A stretch of DNA of 64,000 nt from Limnohabitans sp. 103DPR2 (GCF_001412575.1 NZ_CP011834.1:2884796-2948795), one strand, 5' to 3'; numbered from the stretch's first letter, positions 37,113-46,192 are shown. Numbers and translations are program-made. Notes: generated from the sequence alone by a model not told the origin.

Positions 37113-38891
37113 TTAGGAATTAGAAGAAGGGTTGCCATCTGCTGAAGGCGCAGGGGGCGTTGCTGGCGGCGCAACTTGCGCAGTCTGTGCAGCCTGTGCT
37201 GCTTCACGTTGTTGTTGCAATGCCGCCAGCACACCATCGCGCGGGCCGCTGGCCTGCACAGTGCCTTGATGCAAGATCAGGAGGCGATCGGCCACACCCA
37301 CAATGCCTGGGCGGTGACTGATCAGCACCACGGTTTTGCCTTTGGCTTTGAGACCTTGCACCGCACGCACCAGGGCGTTTTCACCTTCATCGTCCAGGTT
37401 GGCATTGGGTTCGTCCAACACCACCAAGGCCGGCTCGCCATACAAAGCACGGGCCAAGCCAATGCGTTGACGCTGACCACCCGACAGCAAACCACCCGCT
37501 TCACCCATGGGCGTGTCGTAGCCCTTGGGGAATCGCAAAATCATTTGATGCAAGCCAGAAGCTTCGGCGGCGGCAATTACTTTTTCAGAAACCACTTGGC
37601 CAGCGCGCGCAATGTTTTCTGCAATGGTGCCGTCAAACAATTCAATGTCTTGGGGCAAGTAACCAATGTGGGGGCCCAACTCCATGCGGTCCCAATTCAA
37701 AATGGGTTGACCGTCTAGCAACACCTCGCCACCAGTGTGGGGCCAAATGCCCAACAACACCCGCGCCAAAGTGGATTTACCAGAACCCGACGCACCCAAC
37801 ACCACCGTCACGGTGCCTGCGGGCATGATGGCGCTCACGCCTTTCAAAATCGGCTCTTTGCGACCTGGTGCAGAAGCCACCACATCCTTCAATGCCACAT
37901 CGCCTTTGGGCACCACACCCATGGATTCTTTGTTGCGCAAAGGATGCGCCTGAAGCAAATCACGCAAGCGCACATAAGCTTCTTTGGCACTCAAGAAACC
38001 TGTCCAAGTGCCCACCATCAAATCGATTGGTGCCAAAGCGCGTGTGGTCAACACGTTGGCGGCAATCATGGCGCCCGGTGACAACTCACCTTGAATCACC
38101 AACAAAGCACCACCGCCCAAAGCCAGCGACTGCTGCGTGTAACGCACAAACTTGCTCCAGGCCACCACACGGCCGGCCACGGCTTGGGCATTCAAAGCAC
38201 TGCCCATGGCTTTGGCATTGCGCTCGGACCAGCGGCGGTACAAGTGGCTCACCATGCCCATCGATTCAATCACTTCAGCGTTGCGAAATTTGCTTTGCAA
38301 ATAACCGCCCACGTCTTGCTGCGATTTGCTGGCTTCTGCTTGCGCAGGCTTGGTGGCTTGGCTACCCCACCAGGCCAACACCGCTTGCACCAAGCCAAAG
38401 AAAATGGCCATCACGCCCAACCAAGGGTGCAACATGAACAGCACCCCAATGTAGATGGGCGCCCAAGGTGCATCAAAGAATGCAAAGATGCCGTTGCCGG
38501 TTAAGAACTGACGCACTTCGGTCAGGTCGTTGAACGAGCGTGAAGGATTGCTCACTTCAGGATTCAAATACGCTTCGTAGCTGGCATGGAACAAACGCTT
38601 GCTGAGCAACTCGTCCAAACGCACGCCCGAGCTCACCAGCAACTTAGAACGCGACCACTCTGCAAAGGTGAGCACGCCAAAGAAGAACAGGGTAATCAAA
38701 GACACGGCAATCAAAGTGCCGGTGCTTTGGCTCAACATCACACGGTCGTAGACCTGCAACATGTAAATGGTGGGTGTGAGCATCAGCAGGTTGGCCACCA
38801 TGCTGAAAATACCCGCCACCATGAACTCATAGCGGAAGCCCCACAGCGTGCGCGACAACTCGTCGCGGTTCATCATTTCTGGAATCTTCAT
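37113..38891 (-). CDS. Type I secretion ABC transporter (PrtD-like), second copy
   Basis: This is a 592-residue fused membrane/ATPase half-transporter. Membrane segments fill the first half. The nucleotide-binding domain has Walker A LGASGSGKST, signature LSGGQRQR and Walker B VVLDEPN. The C-terminus ends in a proline/alanine-rich tail (TAQVAPPATPPAPSADG). No C39 peptidase domain is present, as in PrtD-type exporters of RTX proteins. Its start overlaps the end of the preceding ABC gene by four bases, suggesting equal expression and a possible heterodimer. Confidence 0.92.
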   Translation of the reverse strand: MKIPEMMNRDELSRTLWGFRYEFMVAGIFSMVANLLMLTPTIYMLQVYDRVMLSQSTGTLIAVSLITLFFFGVLTFAEWSRSKLLVSSGVRLDELLSKRLFHASYEAYLNPEVSNPSRSFNDLTEVRQFLTGNGIFAFFDAPWAPIYIGVLFMLHPWLGVMAIFFGLVQAVLAWWGSQATKPAQAEASKSQQDVGGYLQSKFRNAEVIESMGMVSHLYRRWSERNAKAMGSALNAQAVAGRVVAWSKFVRYTQQSLALGGGALLVIQGELSPGAMIAANVLTTRALAPIDLMVGTWTGFLSAKEAYVRLRDLLQAHPLRNKESMGVVPKGDVALKDVVASAPGRKEPILKGVSAIMPAGTVTVVLGASGSGKSTLARVLLGIWPHTGGEVLLDGQPILNWDRMELGPHIGYLPQDIELFDGTIAENIARAGQVVSEKVIAAAEASGLHQMILRFPKGYDTPMGEAGGLLSGGQRQRIGLARALYGEPALVVLDEPNANLDDEGENALVRAVQGLKAKGKTVVLISHRPGIVGVADRLLILHQGTVQASGPRDGVLAALQQQREAAQAAQTAQVAPPATPPAPSADGNPSSNS

Positions 38892-40582
38892 GATTTAGCT
38901 TTCTGTTGCAACGCGGCCAGCACTTCATCGCGGGGGCCAAAGGCTTGCTGTGCGCCGTCGCGCATGATCAGCATCTTGTCTGCCACTCCTAGCACGCTGG
39001 TGCGGTGGGTCATCACCACAAAGGTGGTACCGAGTTGTTTCAATGCGGCAATGGCATTGGCCAAGGCCAAGTCGCCGGCTTCGTCCAAACTGGAGTTGGG
39101 TTCGTCCAGCACCACAAACACCGGCTTGCCATACAGCGCACGGGCCAAGCCCACACGCTGACGTTGACCGCCCGACAGCATGGCGCCATCGCGGCCCACG
39201 GGGCTGTTGTAACCCTCGGGCAAGGACATGATGAGTTCGTGCAAGCCCACCAAGCGCGCAGCAGCCTCTACTTGCACCATGTCAACTTCGCCAAAGCGCG
39301 CAATGTTTTCCGCCAAAGTGCCGTCGAGCAATTCAACGCCTTGTGGCAAGTAACCCAAATAAGGACCCAACTCTGTTTTGTCCCAAGTGTGAATGTCGGC
39401 GCCGTCTAAGCGCACCTTGCCGCCCATGGCTGGCCACAAACCCACCAACAAACGCGCCAAGGTGGTTTTGCCAGAAGCTGATGGACCGACCACGGCCAAC
39501 ACCTCACCCGGACTCAGGGCAAACTGCACGCCGCGCACAATGGGCACTTGCTGGCCTGGCGCACCCGCCATCAAACCTTCAACCGTTAAATATCCTTTGG
39601 GTGCAGGCAGCGGCATGGCTTCGGGCTTGGGTGGCACTTGCGCCAACAAGGCTTCCAAGCGACCCCATGCACCACGCACATTGACCACGCTGTTCCACTG
39701 CGCGACCAATTGACTCAATGGCGCCAGCACACGGCCGCCCAACACCGAGCCAATGATCATCATGCTAGCGCCACCATTCAACATGTTGTTGAGCATCAAC
39801 CAAGCACCCAAGCCCAACAGCAATGAAGACATCACTTGTTGCACTGCCTTGGACATGGCCGTCCACAGTCCAGCACCAGACGAAGCCGTTGCCTGAAATG
39901 CCAAAAACTCGCGCTGACGCTTTTGCCATCTGCCATGCACAGCTTCCAGCATGCCCATCGATTCCATCACGTGGGCATTGCGCAGCGAGGCTTCGGCAAA
40001 CTGCTGCGCACCAATGGCACTGCGATTGGCCTCACCCAAAGGCTTGCGTGTGGCCCGCTCGTTCATCCATGCCACCAAAATTTGAGCGATGGCACCCACA
40101 ATGGCGGCATAACCCAACACAGGACTGATGGCAAAAATCAAAGCCAAAGCCACCAAGGCCACGGGGGCTTCCAACACCGCCATCAATGCGGGACTTGCCA
40201 AAAACTCGCGCACCGACTTCAAATCGTTCAGCACTTGCATCGAGCCGCCCACCTGGCGCTTCAAGAAGCCTTGAAACATGGCGTCGTAGACACGCTTAGA
40301 AAGCGCTTCATCAACTTGCACGCCAGCAGCACGCATCAAGGCACCACGCACTTTTTCTAAAAGTTCCATGACGGCGTAGGCCAACACAATCATCACGGTC
40401 AGCATGGCCAGGGTCATGCCGCTGCGGCTGTTCACCACGCGGTCATAAACTTCCAACATATAGACAGTGGGCGCCAGCGCCAGCAAGCTGATCAGCGTGC
40501 TAAAGCCAATGGCTTTCAAAATCACTGGCTTCAGTGGCTCAAAGGCCAAGGCCAGTTCGGATGGGGGTGTTTGGGGCTTCAT
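38888..40582 (-). CDS. Type I secretion ABC transporter (PrtD-like), first copy
   Basis: This is a 564-residue half-transporter paralogous to its neighbour. Membrane helices (STLISLLALAPTVYMLEVYDR region) precede an ATPase domain with GPSASGKTT, LSGGQRQR and FVVLDEPN; all ATPase motifs look intact. Two complete exporters in a row are more than most type I systems carry, so either a heterodimer or two substrate specificities is possible. It overlaps the 218-residue gene upstream by four bases. Confidence 0.92.
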   Translation of the reverse strand: MKPQTPPSELALAFEPLKPVILKAIGFSTLISLLALAPTVYMLEVYDRVVNSRSGMTLAMLTVMIVLAYAVMELLEKVRGALMRAAGVQVDEALSKRVYDAMFQGFLKRQVGGSMQVLNDLKSVREFLASPALMAVLEAPVALVALALIFAISPVLGYAAIVGAIAQILVAWMNERATRKPLGEANRSAIGAQQFAEASLRNAHVMESMGMLEAVHGRWQKRQREFLAFQATASSGAGLWTAMSKAVQQVMSSLLLGLGAWLMLNNMLNGGASMMIIGSVLGGRVLAPLSQLVAQWNSVVNVRGAWGRLEALLAQVPPKPEAMPLPAPKGYLTVEGLMAGAPGQQVPIVRGVQFALSPGEVLAVVGPSASGKTTLARLLVGLWPAMGGKVRLDGADIHTWDKTELGPYLGYLPQGVELLDGTLAENIARFGEVDMVQVEAAARLVGLHELIMSLPEGYNSPVGRDGAMLSGGQRQRVGLARALYGKPVFVVLDEPNSSLDEAGDLALANAIAALKQLGTTFVVMTHRTSVLGVADKMLIMRDGAQQAFGPRDEVLAALQQKAKS

Positions 40583-41235
40583 GCAGCAACCTCAATAGAG
40601 ACGTAATCGGGAATGGGCGACTGGGGCATCAGTGCCGCAGGTACCGCTGAATCAGACAAAGCCACTTGCCCGTCCAAAGCCGCTTGGGCTTCTTGTTGGG
40701 TGAGGGCTTGTTGGCTTTCAAGCCAGAAGGCCAGCTCGTACAAGCCGTCCAATCTGCGAGTTAATGAAATTTCGCGTAATTTAGAAACTTTAAACAGCAA
40801 AAGCTGCGTTTCTGGCAAAGTTAATTCAAAGTGCATGCGACCGTCCAGCGTGAACAAGGACAACTTAGAGCCCTTGATGCTGAGCGTGTGACGATCGAAG
40901 TAAACCGGGCAACTGTTGGCAAATTGCAGCAAAGGCAATGGTTTATCGCCTAACTTCGCCAAACTGAAAGGACTGGCCGGCATTTGAAACACCATGCGCG
41001 ACGTGCGCGACACGGCATAGATGGCATTGCACACCATTTGCGAGCCCAAAGCAGGAAACTTCTCGCGCAGTGCTCGGTAATGCATGTGATGCAAAGCCAC
41101 CCGGTTCCAAACGCGCGTGCGCTGAACTTCAGGCGCCAAGGCATTGCACACCTCGGCAAAAGCCGACTGCAAAGCCTGCAGCCGGGCAAATTGCTCGGGC
41201 GTGGTGTTGAGGGGAACGCGTACAACTGAATTCAT
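40579..41235 (-). CDS. TnpB N-terminal-like protein heading the type I secretion operon
   Basis: The first ~140 residues look like the N-terminal half of TnpB/IS605 OrfB proteins: TPEQFARLQALQSAFAEVCN, then VALHHMHYRALREKFP and GSQMVCNAIYAVSR (helical domain), and CPVYFDRHTLSIKG plus LFTLDGRMHFEL (WED-like strands). The RuvC nuclease half and zinc finger are absent; the C-terminus is a short acidic tail. This could be a domesticated, nuclease-less RNA- or DNA-binding regulator. The start lies inside an inverted repeat, and its stop overlaps the ABC gene. The similarity is by eye and needs structure-level confirmation; otherwise call it hypothetical. Confidence 0.55.
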   Translation of the reverse strand: MNSVVRVPLNTTPEQFARLQALQSAFAEVCNALAPEVQRTRVWNRVALHHMHYRALREKFPALGSQMVCNAIYAVSRTSRMVFQMPASPFSLAKLGDKPLPLLQFANSCPVYFDRHTLSIKGSKLSLFTLDGRMHFELTLPETQLLLFKVSKLREISLTRRLDGLYELAFWLESQQALTQQEAQAALDGQVALSDSAVPAALMPQSPIPDYVSIEVAA

Positions 41236-41267
41236 ATAGGAACGGATTCTAAACCTTCCTATATGAA
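41231..41267. promoter_or_regulatory. 12-bp inverted repeat over promoter and start codon (probable operator)
   Basis: TTCATATAGGAA (41231-41242) and TTCCTATATGAA (41256-41267) are perfect inverted arms 13 bases apart. The left arm contains the start codon of the 218-residue gene and the spacer contains its -10 box. The layout is that of a dimeric repressor site on the secretion operon. Confidence 0.7.
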
Positions 41268-41275
41268 GTTTTCAA
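41246..41275 (-). promoter_or_regulatory. Sigma-70 promoter of the type I secretion operon
   Basis: On the minus strand TTGAAA (41270-41275) and TAGAAT (41246-41251) are 18 bases apart. The predicted start of transcription falls only about 4-5 bases before the ATG at 41235, so the message would be nearly leaderless. The rest of the ~300-base gap to 41545 shows no open frame I can support. Confidence 0.6.
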
Positions 41276-41544
41276 GTGCTTTTTGAAATTATTTTCAGGT
41301 AGCGTTCAATCAGACCCAAGGTAAGCATGAAAGTTCATACCCTCGCTAACAAGCACCACCCTGCGGCAAGCCACCGGCAACTCCTTGCCACTTCCCCCTC
41401 TCAATCAGCAGGCGCAAATCTTGCTCATACGAAGTCAAATGACCCAGACTGTCAGCGATTTGACGGCGCCCCGCCCTCAAGTTTCAGACTTTCGTGACGA
41501 TTTACGGACAGAGAAATAGCCCATGCAGAAAGCTTGAAAACGCC

Positions 41545-41973
41545 ATGACATTCACAAACTTCACCCAACACCCCCTTGCGCGCGCGACATTTGCAGCCGC
41601 ATTGGGCTTGGCCATTGGCGGTTTAAGTGGCTGCGCCAGCCTCTTAAATGACGACACCCAAGAGCTGACAGTTCGCGTGATGTGCAGCGGCAAAGCCGTT
41701 CAAGCCTATTGCCGCGCAGAAAACACCAAGGGCAGCTGGACTTTCAATTCCCCAGGCAAAGTGGTGGTGGCCGGCGACAACCGCGGCCTCGACATCACCT
41801 GCAAAACCCAATTCAGCCAACCCATGACCGTCACAGCACCCGCCTTACCTTCATGGGAAATGGCTGGCAATGTGTTGGCCGGCGGCATCATTGGTGGCGC
41901 CGTAGACCTCTACAACAACAAGGGGTTGCGTTACCCCGAGAACATCGACATCTCTCACTCTCTTTGCAAGTGA
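41545..41973 (+). CDS. Small lipoprotein of unknown function
   Basis: This lipoprotein of about 142 residues has a hydrophobic stretch and the lipobox LSGCAS. After export it would carry four further cysteines (in VMCSGKAVQAYCRAEN, ITCKTQ and near SLCK), plausibly two disulfides. A glycine-rich hydrophobic segment (VLAGGIIGGAVDLY) lies near the C-terminus. I do not recognise a named family with certainty. The ATG at 41545 begins the signal peptide; an upstream in-frame ATG at 41494 is less likely. The PKD-repeat gene follows immediately. Confidence 0.75.
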   Translation: MTFTNFTQHPLARATFAAALGLAIGGLSGCASLLNDDTQELTVRVMCSGKAVQAYCRAENTKGSWTFNSPGKVVVAGDNRGLDITCKTQFSQPMTVTAPALPSWEMAGNVLAGGIIGGAVDLYNNKGLRYPENIDISHSLCK

Positions 41974-41993
41974 ACAACCCAGTGAACATCACC

Positions 41994-44681
41994 ATGAACA
42001 CCACAATGCGCGTCACCTTTGCCGCCCTGCTCACATCCCTCCTCGTTGCATGCGGCGGCGGTGGTAGTGCAGGTTGTTCCGCTGTGTTGGGCATCTTGCC
42101 TGGCACCGGTTGCAGCACCTCCAACACCCCCCCCGTGGCCAATGCCGGCGTGACACAAAACGTGTCGGTGGGCAGTTTGGTCACCTTGGACGGTAGCGGC
42201 AGCCGCGACGTCAACAACCAGTCGCTTACTTATCTCTGGCAAATGACTGCCACGCCTGCAGGCAGTTTGGCCGCTTTGTCTTCCAGCACCAATGCCAAGC
42301 CCACTTTCACGGCCGACATTGCAGGCACTTACACCATCACGTTGGTGGTGAACGATGGCAAAGCCAACAGCACCGTATCAACGGTCAGCGTTTACGCAAG
42401 CGTCAGCAACTCTGCCCCTGTGGCCAATGCAGGTCCTAACCAAAGTATTACCGTAGGCAGCGTGGTGACCTTGGACGGCACCGCCAGTACCGATGCCAAC
42501 CGCGACCCTCTTACTTATAAATGGAGCTTGAGCAATGTGCCCACAGGCAGTGGTGCAACATTGAATGCCACTTACTCTCCCAACCCCCGCTTCACAGCTG
42601 ACATGGTGGGCACCTACACAGCCATCTTGACAGTGAACGACGGCAAAGCCGACAGCTTGTCTTCTGTGGTGGTAATTACCGCCGCTGCAGCCAACTCGGC
42701 ACCTGTGGCCAATGCAGGTGTTGCGCAAAGCGTTAAGCTTAACGACACCGTGACTTTGGACGGTACAGGCAGCTCGGACGCCAACAACGACTTCCTCACT
42801 TACAAATGGGCCTTGATTACCAAGCCCACTGGCAGCGCAGCCGTGTTGTCTTCTGGCACCTCATCTAAGCCTACGTTCCGCGCGGACGTCGCAGGCACCT
42901 TTGTGGCCTCACTCATTGTGAATGACGGCAAGGTCGACAGCCAAGCCGCGGCCACTACCGTCAGCGTGGCCACCGCCAACGCAGACCCCATTGCCAATGC
43001 TGGCCCTAACCAAAACGTGACTGTAGGCAGCTTGGTCACCTTGGACGGCACCAACAGCTCGGACGCCAACCGCGACCAACTGACCTACCGTTGGGTCATG
43101 ATGTCCAAGCCCACTGGCAGCACCGCCACCTTGGCCAACCCCACTTCAGCCAAACCTACTTTTACGGCCGATTTGGTCGGAGCCTACGTGGTGAGTTTGA
43201 TCGTGAACGATGGCCGCGTGGACAGCACCACCGTGGCCACCACAGTCACAGCATCTGTGGCCAACGCCGCACCAGTGGCCAATGCTGGCACCAACCAAAG
43301 CGTGGTGTTGGGCACAGTGACATTGGACGGCAGCGCAAGCTCTGACGCCAATGGCGACACCCTGACTTACAAGTGGGCCTTGCTCAGCAAGCCTACAAAC
43401 TCCACAGCAGCTTTGTCTTCTGCCACTTCTGCCAAGCCCACCTTCACGGCCGACATTGCCGGTGTGTATGTGTTTAGCTTGCAAGTGAACGATGGCAAAG
43501 TCGACAGCGCGGTTACCACCGTTAGCGTCAATGCATCGGCAGCCAACGTAGCCCCTGTGGCCAACGCAGGCGCCAACCAAAACGTGGTGCTCGGCACCGT
43601 GACTTTGGATGGCAGTGCCAGCTCGGACGCCAATGGCGACACCCTCACTTACAAGTGGGCCTTGCTCAGCAAGCCCGCCAACTCCAACGCCGTGTTGGCT
43701 TCAACCACCTCTGCCAAGCCCACTTTCACAGCCGATCAAACGGGTGTGTATGTGTTCAGCTTGCAAGTGAATGATGGCAAGCTCGACAGCCCTGTCATCA
43801 CCACAACTGTGACAGCCTCTGCGGCCAACGTCGCCCCTGTGGCCAATGCCGGCGCTATTCAAAGCGTGGTGTTGGGACCTGTCACATTGGACGGCAGCGG
43901 CAGCACCGACGCCAACAACGACACCCTCACCTACAAGTGGGTGTTGCTGGCCAAACCCATTGGCAGTACAGCTGTACTGAGCTCTACCACGACCGCCAAA
44001 CCCACCTTCACTGCCGACCTGGTGGGTGTGTATGTGGCCAGCTTGGTGGTGAATGACGGCAAAGTCGACAGCGCCATTGTGACCACCACCGTGACAGCGG
44101 CCGTGGCCAATGTGGCACCGGTGGCCAATGCAGGTCCTTACCAAAACGTGGTGGCTGGCAACACAGCCACTTTGGATGGCTCGGCCAGTAGCGATGCCAA
44201 TGGCGATGTCCTCACCTACAAGTGGGTGATGATTTCCAAGCCACTGAGCAGCACTGCCGTGTTGTCTTCCGACACCGCCATGCGACCTACTTTTGTAGCA
44301 GACCGTGCTGGTACCTACGTGTTCAGCTTGCAAGTGAGCGATGGCAAATTGAGCAGCACGCTCAGCTATGTCACCATCACAGCAGGTGCCGCCAACTTGG
44401 CGCCTGTGGCCAACGCCGGCTCTGCACAAACTGTGGTGCGCGGCGCTACTGTTACGCTGGATGGCTCGGGTAGCTCGGACGCCAACGGTGACACCTTGAT
44501 TTACACATGGACCATGACATACCGTCCACCGACAAGTACAGCCACCTTGGGTGCGGGAACCAACTTGGTACGACCTACGTTTGTGGCCGATGTAGCAGGT
44601 GTGTATGTGTTCACCTTGATGGTGAATGACGGCAGCCTTAACAGCAACGTGGTGACGGTTGCAGTTACAGCCACACCTTAA
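41994..44681 (+). CDS. Lipoprotein with nine PKD-like repeats
   Basis: This 895-residue surface lipoprotein has a lipobox (LLVACGG) and then nine tandem repeats of about 94 residues. Each opens with APVANAG..Q, continues with VTLDGS.S.DAN.D.LTYKW and ends with PTFTAD..G.Y...L.VNDGK, the PKD/K319L-type immunoglobulin fold. Repeats 5 and 6 are nearly identical, so copy number could vary by recombination. A likely role is in adhesion or cell-surface structure. Start choice: ATG at 41994; an ATG at 42006 and a GTG at 41970 overlapping the previous stop are alternatives. Confidence 0.88.
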   Translation: MNTTMRVTFAALLTSLLVACGGGGSAGCSAVLGILPGTGCSTSNTPPVANAGVTQNVSVGSLVTLDGSGSRDVNNQSLTYLWQMTATPAGSLAALSSSTNAKPTFTADIAGTYTITLVVNDGKANSTVSTVSVYASVSNSAPVANAGPNQSITVGSVVTLDGTASTDANRDPLTYKWSLSNVPTGSGATLNATYSPNPRFTADMVGTYTAILTVNDGKADSLSSVVVITAAAANSAPVANAGVAQSVKLNDTVTLDGTGSSDANNDFLTYKWALITKPTGSAAVLSSGTSSKPTFRADVAGTFVASLIVNDGKVDSQAAATTVSVATANADPIANAGPNQNVTVGSLVTLDGTNSSDANRDQLTYRWVMMSKPTGSTATLANPTSAKPTFTADLVGAYVVSLIVNDGRVDSTTVATTVTASVANAAPVANAGTNQSVVLGTVTLDGSASSDANGDTLTYKWALLSKPTNSTAALSSATSAKPTFTADIAGVYVFSLQVNDGKVDSAVTTVSVNASAANVAPVANAGANQNVVLGTVTLDGSASSDANGDTLTYKWALLSKPANSNAVLASTTSAKPTFTADQTGVYVFSLQVNDGKLDSPVITTTVTASAANVAPVANAGAIQSVVLGPVTLDGSGSTDANNDTLTYKWVLLAKPIGSTAVLSSTTTAKPTFTADLVGVYVASLVVNDGKVDSAIVTTTVTAAVANVAPVANAGPYQNVVAGNTATLDGSASSDANGDVLTYKWVMISKPLSSTAVLSSDTAMRPTFVADRAGTYVFSLQVSDGKLSSTLSYVTITAGAANLAPVANAGSAQTVVRGATVTLDGSGSSDANGDTLIYTWTMTYRPPTSTATLGAGTNLVRPTFVADVAGVYVFTLMVNDGSLNSNVVTVAVTATP

Positions 44682-44718
44682 TATCAAGGCGATCTCTGAT
44701 ACCTAAGCCATTAAAAGC

Positions 44719-45942
44719 TTAGGGGGTCAGCAGCAATTCGGAAGCTTTCAATTGGGTCACGAGTCTTTCTCGTGGCCCAATTTCTATTTGGGGCACTACT
44801 TCTACGGCGGCCACCAATCGCTCGCGGCTTAGGTGCGCATAGCGGCTGGTGGTTTTGATGTCGGCATGGCCCAGCAGTTCTTGCACTTCGTACAAGCTGC
44901 GGCCAGCATTCACCAAATACGACGCAAAGCTGTGACGTAAATCGTGAATGCGAAACTCTGGCAAGCCAGCGCGAATGCGTGCGTTGTTCCAACTGTAAAA
45001 GAAGGACACAAAGGGCTCACCTGTTTTGGGGTTGGCAAAAATGGGCTGCTCGTCCAAGAAGCCTTCGCGTATGCGCAATCGCAAATGCTCTAGCACTTTC
45101 ATGGCACCGGTGCTCAGTGGAATGTGCCGCACCTTGCCCGATTTGGTTTTGGGAATGCGCCAAGAGCGCTGCGCCCAATCAATGTCGCGCCATCGTGCAT
45201 CCAGTACCTCGCGCTTGCGAGCGCCTGTGTAAATTAAGAACAGCACAATGTATTGCAGCATCTCACTTTCGCTTTGACGCACTGCTTCTAATAAGGCGAT
45301 GGTCTGCTGCTCGGTTAGGTAGCGTTCAATTTTGTTGTCGTCTTTGATGTTCTTGATTTCTTTAACAGGGTTGCTGTCGATACCAGGCACTTTCCAGCGC
45401 AGTGCCAACGCAAATCCAAAACGCAACAAGACCAAAGCACGATTGCACGTGCCGCTAGCATATTCTTCGGCCTTCATCTTTTCTACAAACACTGCAATGT
45501 CAGGTGGCGAGATGCGACCCATGTGCAGGTGGCCCAACTTGGGTACCAAGTGATTGCGAATCATGGACTCATCGGTGTCCCAGCTGCGCTTGTAACTCTT
45601 GACGTAAGGCAAGTATTTGTCTGTAAAGAAGTCTTTGAGCAAAGGCCCAGCTTCATTGATGGCAGGCGCTTGTGGATCAACACCTTGCTTGGCTTGCCGC
45701 AGCAAGTTGATCACCATTTGCCGCGCTTCGTCGGTGCTAACAATGCGTGCATCACCCAATGTCACGACACGCAGTTTTTTCTCGTACCGGTACCTAAGCC
45801 TGAAACTCTTTCGACCGCTAGCAAGTGCATCCACGTAAAACCCACGAAGCTCGGAATCAAATACTTCCAAGTGGGATTTATCGGTTGGACAACTTACTGC
45901 AGAAATATATAAATCAGTAAGTAAGACTTTTGACACCTTCAT
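44719..45942 (-). CDS. Tyrosine recombinase/integrase 1
   Basis: This is a 407-residue site-specific recombinase of the phage-integrase family. The catalytic residues are all present: Arg in TGARKREVL, Lys in KTKSGKVRHIPL, H-x-x-R in HDLRHSFAS, His in LLGHADIKTT and the Tyr nucleophile in RYAHLSRER. An arm-binding-type N-terminal domain (HLEVFDSELRGFYVD) precedes a SAM-like core-binding domain. It is clearly paralogous to the recombinase at 49669-50838, and each is divergent from a giant S-layer-like gene. A role in rearranging those genes is an inference; no att core is proven. Confidence 0.93.
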   Translation of the reverse strand: MKVSKVLLTDLYISAVSCPTDKSHLEVFDSELRGFYVDALASGRKSFRLRYRYEKKLRVVTLGDARIVSTDEARQMVINLLRQAKQGVDPQAPAINEAGPLLKDFFTDKYLPYVKSYKRSWDTDESMIRNHLVPKLGHLHMGRISPPDIAVFVEKMKAEEYASGTCNRALVLLRFGFALALRWKVPGIDSNPVKEIKNIKDDNKIERYLTEQQTIALLEAVRQSESEMLQYIVLFLIYTGARKREVLDARWRDIDWAQRSWRIPKTKSGKVRHIPLSTGAMKVLEHLRLRIREGFLDEQPIFANPKTGEPFVSFFYSWNNARIRAGLPEFRIHDLRHSFASYLVNAGRSLYEVQELLGHADIKTTSRYAHLSRERLVAAVEVVPQIEIGPRERLVTQLKASELLLTP

Positions 45943-46003
45943 CTCAATTTAATACTTAAAAATATTATTGAGAAGAACAACAACCCTTACCTCGTTGTCG
46001 TTA

Positions 46004-46022
46004 AACGACGCGTTGCGTCGTT
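46004..46022. repeat. Perfect 8-bp inverted repeat between integrase 1 and slpA-like gene
   Basis: AACGACGC and GCGTCGTT flank a GTT spacer, about 60 bases before the integrase start. It could be a recombinase or regulator binding site; no second copy was found upstream of integrase 2. Confidence 0.4.
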
Positions 46023-46100
46023 GTGATGCCGTTGCATAAATTCGAACCTCTAAAAACTCTTAAGAATCAATGGCTTAAAAGCGGTCGAATTGTATGCTTA

Positions 46101-46115
46101 CTACCAGTCTGGTAG
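46101..46115. promoter_or_regulatory. Palindrome CTACCAG-T-CTGGTAG at the edge of the shared leader
   Basis: This 7-bp perfect inverted repeat marks where the leaders of all three giant surface-protein genes begin to resemble each other (TGCTTACTACCAG). In the second and third copies the right half is degenerate (TTTGGTCGT). Confidence 0.5.
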
Positions 46116-46135
46116 ACACAGTAAAAACCCCTAAA

Positions 46136-46192
46136 GCCTGCATTCCGCAGAGCGCATTGGCAACAGTGCGCTCTGTCGAGTGTGGGCTTTTT
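46136..46192 (+). promoter_or_regulatory. Terminator-like hairpin in the leader of the first S-layer-like gene
   Basis: GCCTGCA pairs with TGTGGGC and, inside, CAGAGCGCA pairs perfectly with TGCGCTCTG; TTTTT follows at 46188-46192. An overlapping alternative stem can form between CGAGTGTG (46177-46184) and CGCACTCG (46204-46211), which would break the terminator. The same pair of structures is present before the other two giant genes. Confidence 0.65.

Noticed and set aside
43701..44687. A 328-codon minus-strand frame opposite the PKD-repeat gene
   Set aside because: It follows the repeat period of the sense gene, is His/Cys-rich, and has no recognisable domain; the sense gene explains the DNA.
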